A stretch of DNA of 5,381 bases. Origin: Actinomycetota bacterium (GTDB taxonomy: Bacteria > Actinomycetota > Thermoleophilia > Solirubrobacterales > Solirubrobacteraceae). Position numbers and translations under genes: made by a program. The stretch lies in assembly GCA_903970315.1 (NCBI GenBank), contig CAJCIJ010000191.1, forward strand, positions 1-5,381. The letters are read 5' to 3'. Shown here in pieces: positions 1 to 4,712 of the stretch; within the stretch, counting starts at the first letter, position 1; every line of letters starts with the position of its first letter. The notes beneath the pieces were generated by a model. It was not told where the DNA came from. It worked only from the letters and a program-made list of their open reading frames with translations, and did no database searches.

Positions 1-354
1 CAGCACCAGCTGGTAGTGCTCGGGCACGTCGGCCAGGGCCCGCCGCAGCGTCAGCTCACGCCCGATCTTGCCACCCAGGGCAAGCTCGGTCTCGGCGAGG
101 CTCAGATTGGCCGGCACCACCGTGCCGTCGCCATGGATTGCCTGCACCAGCGAGGCGCGCCCGGACAGGACGTCGGCGACGGTCGGCTCGGCTTCCGGCG
201 GCACGTCGCGGTAGTCAGAGAGGTTGCCCTGCGGGTCAAGGTCCACCGCCAGAGTGCTCACACCGGCCAGTTGCATGACGTCGGCGAGGGTGCGCACGAC
301 CGTCGTCTTGCCCGTGCCGCCCTTCTGCGAGAGCACTGCGATCGTGGTGGCCAT
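1..354 (-). CDS. ParA/MinD-family ATPase, N-terminal 118 residues (3' end cut by window)
   Basis: The visible 118 residues are the N-terminal half of a ParA/MinD (SIMIBI class) P-loop ATPase. The protein opens directly into the deviant Walker A motif KGGTGKTT at residues 11-18, with the signature lysine K11 and the P-loop lysine K16. Walker A' follows at residues 35-44 (LAVDLDPQGN, D38 and D40), the ParA/Soj form. Members dimerise on ATP and position DNA, plasmids or protein complexes; the cargo here cannot be named. The ATG at 354-352 is the only start that leaves the usual short strand before the P-loop. It has no Shine-Dalgarno and may be leaderless (see 363-368). It lies 135 bp downstream of a same-strand FHA gene. 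No parB or centromere-like sites are visible, so a chromosome-partition role is not shown; an orphan ParA-like positioning ATPase is equally possible. The C-terminus lies beyond the left edge. Confidence 0.93.
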   Translation of the reverse strand, partial: MATTIAVLSQKGGTGKTTVVRTLADVMQLAGVSTLAVDLDPQGNLSDYRDVPPEAEPTVADVLSGRASLVQAIHGDGTVVPANLSLAETELALGGKIGRELTLRRALADVPEHYQLVL

Positions 355-368
355 AGCGCAGAAGTATT
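355..368 (-). promoter_or_regulatory. Candidate -10 box of a leaderless-type promoter for the ParA-like gene
   Basis: On the minus strand the hexamer AATACT (plus-strand 363-368) ends 8 nt before the ATG. It matches TATAAT at four of six positions, including the conserved second A and final T. No purine-rich Shine-Dalgarno lies in the preceding 20 nt. Initiation about 7 nt after the hexamer would put the first transcribed base at or next to the start codon. I see no convincing -35 at 17-18 nt spacing, so this is a weak call. Confidence 0.35.
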
Positions 369-457
369 GCTCAGGCCCGCACACGCCCGGCTGGAGCCTC
401 GCCGATGCCTGCGGCAGGCCGGCTTTGCGCCGTGCCCCGACCGGGCGCGCCCATGCG

Positions 458-483
458 CCGCGGCCACGACCGGGCGGCCGCGG
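458..483 (-). terminator. GC hairpin just downstream of the FHA gene
   Basis: Arms 458-465 (CCGCGGCC) and 476-483 (GGCCGCGG) are perfect 8-bp inverted complements with a 10-nt loop. On the minus strand the hairpin begins 6 nt after the FHA stop codon (490-492), the position of a terminator. No T-run follows, so it would be a weak or factor-assisted terminator, or an RNA 3'-end stabiliser. The rest of 355-489 is GC-rich and non-coding, with a 10-bp direct repeat (CGACCGGGCG at 438 and 467) and a small palindrome (GCCTGCGGCAGGC, 408-420). Confidence 0.4.
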
Positions 484-489
484 TGGCGA

Positions 490-1080
490 CTAGGTGGCTG
501 CCTGCAGCTCGCTGGGGGCCGGCGCAGGCGCCGCGCCGACGGTGTCGCTGATAAACGTCAGGCGGTGGCGGCCCACGAGGATCTCGTCGCGGTCTGAGAG
601 CACCCGCCATTCGACGCGCTCGCCGTTGACGAACACGCCGTTGAGGCTGCGGTCGTCGAGCACGCGGACGCCGTCGGCCTGGCGCACGATCAGGGCATGT
701 CGGCGAGAGACGGTGGGGTCGTCGAAGCGAACGTCTGCTGCCAGGCTGCGACCGACGCGGGTCCACTCGCGCGTGAGCGCAACGAGTTTGATTGCGCCGT
801 CCTCCTCGTAGGCGAGGTACTCGCCGGGCTCGGCGATCTGGGCCCTGGCGCTTTCGATCCAGGTCGGCTGCTCGTCACTCTCGTCCCCGGCGTTGGGGGG
901 AGTCCCCCGGGTGAACCGGGTGGTCGAGAACAGCGATGCGCGCACGAGTTCGTTGCTGGAGCAGTTGGGGCACTGGCGCGGCGCCTCGGAGACGGGGGGG
1001 TTGACCGTAAGCGTATGCCCGCACTCCTGGCAGCGGAAGGACCCAACGCCCGGCATGGTGCCTTCGATAGATGACTCCAT
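490..1080 (-). CDS. Zinc-ribbon plus FHA domain protein
   Basis: A 196-residue cytosolic protein with two recognisable parts. Residues 17-40 form a zinc ribbon with CxxC knuckles C17/C20 and C37/C40. Residues about 88-178 form an FHA domain carrying the conserved phosphothreonine-binding landmarks GR (110-111), SRRH (125-128) and NG (147-148). FHA domains bind phosphothreonine peptides, so the protein is probably a reader of Ser/Thr-kinase signalling. A charged linker (59-87) and an Ala/Pro-rich tail (182-196) flank the FHA domain. I chose ATG 1080 because GGAG (1087-1090) sits 6 nt upstream. An in-frame ATG at 1113 would add 11 residues but lacks a well-placed ribosome site. The reading frame stays open to 1557, but that part is antisense to the SRPBCC gene. 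The ParA-like gene lies downstream on the same strand, so co-expression is possible. The partner kinase and ligand are unknown. Confidence 0.92.
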   Translation of the reverse strand: MESSIEGTMPGVGSFRCQECGHTLTVNPPVSEAPRQCPNCSSNELVRASLFSTTRFTRGTPPNAGDESDEQPTWIESARAQIAEPGEYLAYEEDGAIKLVALTREWTRVGRSLAADVRFDDPTVSRRHALIVRQADGVRVLDDRSLNGVFVNGERVEWRVLSDRDEILVGRHRLTFISDTVGAAPAPAPSELQAAT

Positions 1081-1086
1081 CAGCTG

Positions 1087-1090
1087 CTCC
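1087..1090 (-). promoter_or_regulatory. Shine-Dalgarno that fixes the FHA gene start
   Basis: GGAG on the minus strand, spaced 6 nt (CAGCTG) from ATG 1080. It is the best ribosome site near either candidate start and decides for 1080 over 1113, where only a G-run 2 nt away is present. Confidence 0.6.
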
Positions 1091-1183
1091 GTATTCTTGG
1101 CGATAATGCCCATAACCCCGGATCGCGGGGGCTTAGCCTCATGGACGGCTTTTGGGACGGCGATCGCGGACGACTCAACGGGG

Positions 1184-1189
1184 ATTCTA
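1184..1189 (-). promoter_or_regulatory. Candidate -10 box, minus strand, for the FHA gene
   Basis: TAGAAT on the minus strand (ATTCTA on plus) matches TATAAT at five of six positions in a GC-rich gap. It would give a 5' leader of roughly 95 nt ahead of the FHA start. No good -35 is seen 17-18 nt upstream; that spacer instead holds the inverted repeat 1192-1210. The leader also carries a small hairpin (arms 1116-1120 and 1126-1130, 5 bp). Confidence 0.4.
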
Positions 1190-1191
1190 AC

Positions 1192-1210
1192 ACCCGGAAT
1201 TTGGCCGGGT
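1192..1210. promoter_or_regulatory. Inverted repeat between divergent promoters, possible operator
   Basis: ACCCGG (1192-1197) and CCGGGT (1205-1210) are perfect 6-bp inverted arms separated by an AT-rich 7-nt spacer (AATTTGG). The element lies directly upstream of the minus-strand -10 candidate and overlaps the -35 zone of the plus-strand candidate. A dimeric regulator bound here could therefore touch both divergent genes. The arms are short, and a chance origin in such GC-rich DNA is possible. Confidence 0.3.
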
Positions 1211-1230
1211 TTGGGGTCTGGACGTATGAT
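1201..1230 (+). promoter_or_regulatory. Candidate promoter for the SRPBCC gene
   Basis: TATGAT at 1225-1230 matches TATAAT at five of six positions. A weak -35 (TTGGCC, 1201-1206) lies 18 nt upstream. The predicted transcript would begin near 1237, about 50 nt before ATG 1288 or 90 nt before GTG 1327. It is back-to-back with the minus-strand candidate at 1184-1189. Confidence 0.45.
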
Positions 1231-1287
1231 CGACCGCCCTGGAGGTGGGCGTGGCAAGCCCGACGACGGGCCTGGGAGCGCCCGCGA

Positions 1288-1848
1288 ATGCCCGTCGGGG
1301 GCCGCGGGCATTACAGTTACGACGCTGTGGATCCCGTGACCGTTTCCGTGATCATCGACGCCCCGCGCGAGGCCGTCTTCGACTACCTGCAGGACGTCGC
1401 CAATCGCCCGGAGTTCACCGACCACTTCCTTGCCGACTGGCGACTTACGCGTGAGGGCACAGTGGGCGTGGGGGCAGGGGCCCGCTTTCGCATGAAGATG
1501 CGCATGAATCGGTATGCGTGGGCGGATACGGCACTGGTCGATGTGGAGCGACCGCACAGCATCGTGGAGGCGGGACGGTCGGGCAAGGCCAACAGAGTCC
1601 GCACGCTTGCGACCTGGAAGCTTGCCCCGGCGGCCAGTGGCACGACGCGCGTGAGCCTGACGTATGAGACTCAGCCGGTGATGCCCTCAGACCACCTGCG
1701 CGACGCGCTTGGAGCACGGCGGTGGACCGAGCGGCAGCTGGGCAGGGCGATGCGGCGCCTCCAGACGATCGTCGAGAACCAGGGGCGCGGCGACGAGCAC
1801 GACCGCGCCGGCAACACCGCGGCCAACCCGGACAGCGCCGGTGGTTAG
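1288..1848 (+). CDS. SRPBCC (START/polyketide-cyclase-like) ligand-binding protein
   Basis: A small soluble protein of 186 residues. From about residue 15 it shows the SRPBCC helix-grip signature: a first strand VTVSVIIDAPREAVFDYL, then the early helix with DVANRPEFTDHF, a central set of beta strands, and a long C-terminal helix (about 133-163) ending in VEN. These proteins enclose a hydrophobic cavity that binds lipids, polyketides or other apolar ligands; some are cyclases and many are only binders. No ligand can be inferred. The tail (about 164-186) is Gly/Asp/Asn-rich and probably disordered. I use ATG 1288, preceded by GGGAG (1274-1278) at 9-nt spacing. GTG 1327 (173 aa) would start immediately at the domain, as most family members do, but has no ribosome site. 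The frame is open back to 1141, but that region carries promoter-like sequence. The stop at 1846-1848 precedes the lipoprotein ATG by 13 nt. Confidence 0.87.
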   Translation: MPVGGRGHYSYDAVDPVTVSVIIDAPREAVFDYLQDVANRPEFTDHFLADWRLTREGTVGVGAGARFRMKMRMNRYAWADTALVDVERPHSIVEAGRSGKANRVRTLATWKLAPAASGTTRVSLTYETQPVMPSDHLRDALGARRWTERQLGRAMRRLQTIVENQGRGDEHDRAGNTAANPDSAGG

Positions 1849-1862
1849 ACTGCCCGGCGTCA
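1841..1862 (+). promoter_or_regulatory. Candidate leaderless-type promoter for the lipoprotein gene
   Basis: TAGACT at 1846-1851 lies 10 nt before ATG 1862 and its first three bases are the stop codon of the SRPBCC gene. No Shine-Dalgarno lies at a usable distance; GGTGG at 1840-1844 is 17 nt away. Initiation about 7-10 nt after the hexamer would put the transcript start at or just before the ATG. No clear -35 is present. The alternative is readthrough from the SRPBCC transcript with re-initiation. Confidence 0.42.
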
Positions 1863-2464
1863 TGGCACCGCGCCGTCTCCCACATCCCCGCCGCGCGCTG
1901 GCCCTACTGGGCGCAAGTGTTGCGCTGGCGCTCACGCTGGCGGCCTGCGGCAGCTCCAGCGACAAAGATACGACGGGCACCTACGCGGGCGAGGGCGGTG
2001 TCTCGGCCCCCTACCTGACGGTGGGATCGCTGGTCTACCAGGTGCAGATCTCGCGGGCGCTGAACCCGTACGACGACGAAGACGCGCTCTACCTGTCCGG
2101 CCTGACACCCGCCCAGGCCAAGCTGTCGCCGGGCGAAGAGTGGTTTGCGGTGTTCATCCAGGTGACAAACGAATCCAGTCATCCGCAGCCGTCGGCGTCG
2201 GAAATCACGATCTCCGACACCCAGGGCAACGTCTACGTGCCGATTGTCCCGGCGGGATCAAATCCGTATGTGTACGCGGCCAAGGAAGTCGAACCGGGCG
2301 GCAGGATCCCAGGGCTGGATTCGCCGGCGGGCTCTTCGTCGACCCAAGGTGCCCTGCTGCTGTACAAGCTCAAGGATTACTCGCTGCAAAACCGCCCGCT
2401 GAACTTGAAGATCGTGGACCCAGCGGATCCCAAGCTCCAGGCAACGGCCGAGCTAGACGTCTAA
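1862..2464 (+). CDS. Secreted lipoprotein with a DUF4352-like beta-sandwich
   Basis: A 200-residue predicted lipoprotein. The N-terminus has four arginines before a hydrophobic stretch (12-28) and a classic lipobox LAAC with the lipidated cysteine at C29, followed by a Gly/Ser linker. The mature part reads as one beta-rich domain: YQVQISRALNPYDDEDALYL (about 60-79), then GEEWFAVFIQVTNES (about 91-105), strands around 114-130, and a C-terminal strand LNLKIVDP. This layout resembles the DUF4352/telokin-like immunoglobulin-fold family of exported proteins; that match is by pattern only. There are no catalytic motifs, and no cysteine other than C29. ATG 1862 gives a normal signal-peptide length; an in-frame GTG at 1841 would add seven residues and overlap the preceding stop. 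It probably sits on the outer face of the cell membrane as a binding or structural protein. The gene ends inside a tandem duplication that copies its last codons. Confidence 0.9.
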   Translation: MAPRRLPHPRRALALLGASVALALTLAACGSSSDKDTTGTYAGEGGVSAPYLTVGSLVYQVQISRALNPYDDEDALYLSGLTPAQAKLSPGEEWFAVFIQVTNESSHPQPSASEITISDTQGNVYVPIVPAGSNPYVYAAKEVEPGGRIPGLDSPAGSSSTQGALLLYKLKDYSLQNRPLNLKIVDPADPKLQATAELDV

Positions 2465-2484
2465 CGAAGCTAGACGTCTAACGG
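2451..2484. repeat. 17-bp tandem duplication spanning the lipoprotein stop codon
   Basis: Sixteen identical bases (AGCTAGACGTCTAACG) occur at 2451-2466 and 2468-2483, a tandem repeat with a 17-bp period. Each copy contains the perfect 10-bp palindrome TAGACGTCTA. The first copy encodes the last residues (LDV) and the TAA stop; the second lies wholly in the convergent gap and supplies an in-frame TAG at 2471-2473. Replication slippage is the simplest origin. A paired palindromic protein-binding site is possible. Confidence 0.85.
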
Positions 2485-2511
2485 CCGCGCTCGTTGTCTA
2501 GGCGCGCGGCC
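2483..2511. terminator. Candidate bidirectional terminator hairpin between convergent genes
   Basis: GGCCGCGC (2483-2490) and GCGCGGCC (2504-2511) are perfect 8-bp inverted arms around a 13-nt loop. The hairpin lies 18 nt past the lipoprotein stop and overlaps the last codons and stop of the opposing OsmC gene (stop at 2498-2500). No T-tract follows on either strand, so efficient intrinsic termination is uncertain. Confidence 0.4.
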
Positions 2512-2905
2512 CTGTGGCGACGCGCTCCTGGAAGGAGAATCCGGCTTCCAGCGAGCGGCGCACGGGACAGTGTCCGGCGATCTCGTGCAGGCGCTGGACC
2601 TGGTTGGCGTCCAGAGTGTCGGGGAGGGCGATGACGACGTCGAAGTGCCGCGGCACAGAATCCGGGTCGTAGTCGATGTGCACGTCGATCCAGTCCAGCT
2701 TCCAGCCCTTTCTGAGCACATAGAGCGTTACGGTCGCCGTGATGCAGGCGGCCAGCGCGGTGGGCAGCAGCTCCTCAGGAGTCGGGCCTGTGTCGGTGCC
2801 TCCCAGTGACGCGGGCTCGTCGGTGACGATTGTGTGGCGGCCGTTGACAGTGACCTCTTGGCGCAACGTCTCGCCGTCGGATCGCACGGTGGCGGTAACG
2901 GTCAT
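2498..2905 (-). CDS. OsmC/Ohr-family protein
   Basis: A 135-residue OsmC-superfamily protein of normal length. The two reactive cysteines are present in family contexts: C54 in LPTALAACITATVTLY, which starts the central helix, and C113 in AGHCPVRRSL. The preceding GPTPEELL (40-47) is also typical. Such proteins reduce organic or lipid hydroperoxides through this cysteine pair, with lipoyl or other dithiol reductants; some members act in other thiol chemistry. The hydroperoxide-coordinating Arg near the N-terminus of Ohr cannot be assigned with confidence, so I do not call Ohr rather than OsmC/YhfA type. The ATG overlaps the stop of the upstream decarboxylase-like gene by 4 nt (ATGA), and no ribosome site is visible, so translation is probably coupled. 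It is the last gene of the operon and may protect, or chemically serve, the pathway upstream. Its 3' end overlaps a hairpin. Confidence 0.93.
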   Translation of the reverse strand: MTVTATVRSDGETLRQEVTVNGRHTIVTDEPASLGGTDTGPTPEELLPTALAACITATVTLYVLRKGWKLDWIDVHIDYDPDSVPRHFDVVIALPDTLDANQVQRLHEIAGHCPVRRSLEAGFSFQERVATGPRA

Positions 2906-3630
2906 GGCGTGCGCCCGCTGGCCGATCGCGGGACGGCAGGGAGGATGGTGTGTGTGGCGCGTTCCAGGACCGCGCCGGCGTGCACACCGGCGCGCAGCCA
3001 GGACGGCAGCGTGGGCCCCTCCGAGGTCACCTCGATGCGTGCCAGGCGACCGACGCCGCGGGACCTCACTGGCACCGCGAGGACCGTGCCGTCGGCGTTG
3101 ACCTGAGCCAGCGACCCACGCACCCACAGAGGCATGCGCGGGCCCGACCAGCGAACGCGTGCGGCCACCGACCAGCCGTCGCCGCTGGCGCTGAGCCGAT
3201 GCGGTGCGCCGCGCTCGCTCTCCCACTGGAACTGCGCCATGGTCTTGGGCAGCGCCCAGTTGCCGCGCCCACCGGCGATGGAGCTCTCGGAATCGACCGC
3301 CATGAAAGCAACTGGTACCCGCACGCGGCGGCGGTCGATCACGAGGGTGGGTACGCCCAGCACCTCGTCGTAGGCGCCAACCGGGCCCTGGTCGTAACGC
3401 AGGAACGCCCCCACGGTGATGGGCAGCGAGCGTTGGAAGGCCAGGCCCCGCTGGTGGTGCTGGGCGGCGCCGGCCGAGGAGCGGTGCAGCCACACCAGGC
3501 CCGAGCCCGACGTGGTCCATGGTGCGGGCGTGGGCGTGGGCAGGCGCGCCGCCAAAACCTCCGAGATGGCGCTCTCGGGCACACCACTGACGTGGCGCAG
3601 GCGGTCGGGTGCGATCTGAGGCTCGCTCAT
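2902..3630 (-). CDS. Acetoacetate-decarboxylase-like (ADC family) protein
   Basis: A 242-residue protein of the size and layout of the acetoacetate decarboxylase superfamily. The clearest landmark is residues 120-132, GGRGNWALPKTMA, which parallels the GRExxGxPKK active-site segment of ADC; K129 would be the Schiff-base lysine. The adjacent lysine that lowers its pKa in classical ADC is threonine here (T130), and the Glu of the GRE triplet is Gly (G123). Strands around 69-81 (LPITVGAFLRYDQGPVGAY) and 103-112 fit the family's beta cone. Non-canonical ADC-like proteins include enzymes that do aldol/dehydration chemistry instead of decarboxylation, so the reaction here is open. ATG 3630 overlaps the SDR stop by 4 nt (ATGA), and the gene's own stop overlaps the OsmC start the same way. 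No ribosome site is visible. The family call rests on the motif and context, not on a full alignment. Confidence 0.8.
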   Translation of the reverse strand: MSEPQIAPDRLRHVSGVPESAISEVLAARLPTPTPAPWTTSGSGLVWLHRSSAGAAQHHQRGLAFQRSLPITVGAFLRYDQGPVGAYDEVLGVPTLVIDRRRVRVPVAFMAVDSESSIAGGRGNWALPKTMAQFQWESERGAPHRLSASGDGWSVAARVRWSGPRMPLWVRGSLAQVNADGTVLAVPVRSRGVGRLARIEVTSEGPTLPSWLRAGVHAGAVLERATHTILPAVPRSASGRTP

Positions 3631-4712
3631 CGACGTTTGAGATATTCGCCGGTAAGCCAGTCCAGCGTCGCGTCCAGTCCTGTTGGGTAATCGACGCGAG
3701 GCGCCCACCCGAGGGTTTCTCGAAGCAGGGTGTTGCTGAAATCCTGGTCCTTGCCCAGTACCTGCACGGCCTGGCGCGAGAGCAGCGGTGCGGTGTGAAG
3801 TCCTGTGGCCCGTCTGGCCAGCCTATAGCCGTGCTCAAGCGCAGTGGCGATGGCGTTGGCGGCCCAGTAGGGCAGGCTGAAGCGGACCCCGGGGCAGCCC
3901 AGTCCCCGGGCGAGCGCATCGGTGAACTGTCTCCATGTGACGGCCAGGCCGTCGGTGACGTTGAGAGCGTGCCCGGGGGCGTGGGGGTGCTCCAAGGCGA
4001 GGCTTGCGGCGTCGAGCAGGTTGTCGATATAACAAAGCCCCGCGACCGTCTGGCCGCGGCCGACCAGGAGCATGTGGCCTCCGGCGATTGCGCGGGCGAT
4101 CTCGCCGACCACCTCCTTCGAGCCCGGTCCGTAGACCGTGGCGGGGCGCAGGATCACCGTCTCCAGGGGCGATTGGTCGCCGACGCTTCGGACCTCGTCC
4201 TCGGCTTGACGCTTGGTCTGCGCGTACCAGTTGGCGAACCCTTGGGGCACGTAGCTCTCATCGATGGTGCCGGACCCCGGGTGTCCGTAGACGTCGGTGG
4301 TGCTGAAGTGGATGAACCGCTCCACCGATGCCCCCACGGAGGCGGCCAACACGTTTCGCGTCCCGTGCACGTTTGCGGCGGTGATCTCGGCCACCGTTGC
4401 CCAGTCGGACACCAGAGCGCCGCAGTGCAGGACGTACCGGCAGTCGGCAACCGCCGCCGCCAGCGTGTCGGCGTCAGTGAGATCGCCCACTGCCATCTGG
4501 ACCCCAAGGGCATCAAGATGGGAGGTATCGCTGCTGGCGCGGACAAGGCAGCGGACCTCGTAGGAGTCATCGAGCAGACGCTGGGCCAGCCGGCCGCCGA
4601 TGAAGCCGGTTGCGCCCGTGACCAGGCACCGGCCGCGGCGCATCGGTGCCCCGCCAGGCTCGTTGGCCCCGCCAGGCTCGTTGGCCCCACCAGGCCGGTT
4701 GGTGCCGCTCAC
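3627..4712 (-). CDS. NAD(P)-dependent extended SDR, 3-beta-HSD/epimerase type
   Basis: A 361-residue extended short-chain dehydrogenase/reductase if it starts at GTG 4712. Numbered from that start, the Rossmann motif TGATGFIG is at 32-39, a conserved VGDL segment near 75, STTDVYG at 137-143, and the catalytic YxxxK at Y163/K167 (YAQTK). RPATVYGPG and YIDNLLDA follow, then NVTDGLAVTW and a substrate-binding C-terminal part that resembles 3-beta-hydroxysteroid dehydrogenase/NSDHL/OleD-type members more than sugar epimerases. It would oxidise a hydroxyl or reduce a ketone; the substrate is unknown. GTG 4712 overlaps the aminotransferase stop by 4 nt (GTGA), matching the other operon junctions. 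ATG 4643 (338 aa) starts almost exactly at the Rossmann fold and is a serious alternative. The extra 23 residues are a Gly/Pro-rich repeat segment. The stop overlaps the next gene by 4 nt. Confidence 0.9.
   Translation of the reverse strand: MSGTNRPGGANEPGGANEPGGAPMRRGRCLVTGATGFIGGRLAQRLLDDSYEVRCLVRASSDTSHLDALGVQMAVGDLTDADTLAAAVADCRYVLHCGALVSDWATVAEITAANVHGTRNVLAASVGASVERFIHFSTTDVYGHPGSGTIDESYVPQGFANWYAQTKRQAEDEVRSVGDQSPLETVILRPATVYGPGSKEVVGEIARAIAGGHMLLVGRGQTVAGLCYIDNLLDAASLALEHPHAPGHALNVTDGLAVTWRQFTDALARGLGCPGVRFSLPYWAANAIATALEHGYRLARRATGLHTAPLLSRQAVQVLGKDQDFSNTLLRETLGWAPRVDYPTGLDATLDWLTGEYLKRR
4651..4704. repeat. 18-bp tandem repeat, three copies, at the 5' end of the SDR gene
   Basis: Units are 4651-4668 and 4669-4686 (identical, CCGCCAGGCTCGTTGGCC on plus) and 4687-4704 (13 of 18 bases identical). 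Read from GTG 4712 they encode TNRPGG, ANEPGG, ANEPGG. The period is a multiple of three, so copy-number change keeps the frame. If translation starts at ATG 4643, the repeat is instead an untranslated spacer between two coupled genes. Confidence 0.9.

Noticed and set aside
16..597. Plus-strand open frame of 193 codons across the ParA and FHA ends
   Set aside because: It is antisense to the ParA-like gene with its P-loop motifs; the translation is rich in Arg, Ala, Gly and His and has no recognisable domain.
1113..1130. Small hairpin CCCCG-GATCG-CGGGG in the FHA leader as a riboswitch or attenuator
   Set aside because: A single 5-bp stem in GC-rich DNA, with no further structure, no T-tract and no leader peptide.
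1141..1287. Extending the SRPBCC gene upstream to ATG 1141 (235 aa)
   Set aside because: The extra residues are Trp/Arg-rich and unlike the family, and they span the TATGAT box and inverted repeat. The domain begins only near 1327.
490..1557. Extending the FHA gene upstream to a start at 1557 (355 aa)
   Set aside because: The extra residues are antisense to the SRPBCC gene and run through both promoter candidates. They show no domain, and a good Shine-Dalgarno supports 1080.
1709..1861. Extending the lipoprotein frame upstream to 1709
   Set aside because: It would overlap the SRPBCC gene and bury the signal peptide about 50 residues inside the protein.
2906..3919. Extending the OsmC frame upstream to 3919 as a 473-residue fusion
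   Set aside because: This part is the off-frame reading of the ADC-like and SDR genes. The OsmC ATG at 2905 makes a 4-nt overlap with the preceding stop, and the protein then has the normal family length.
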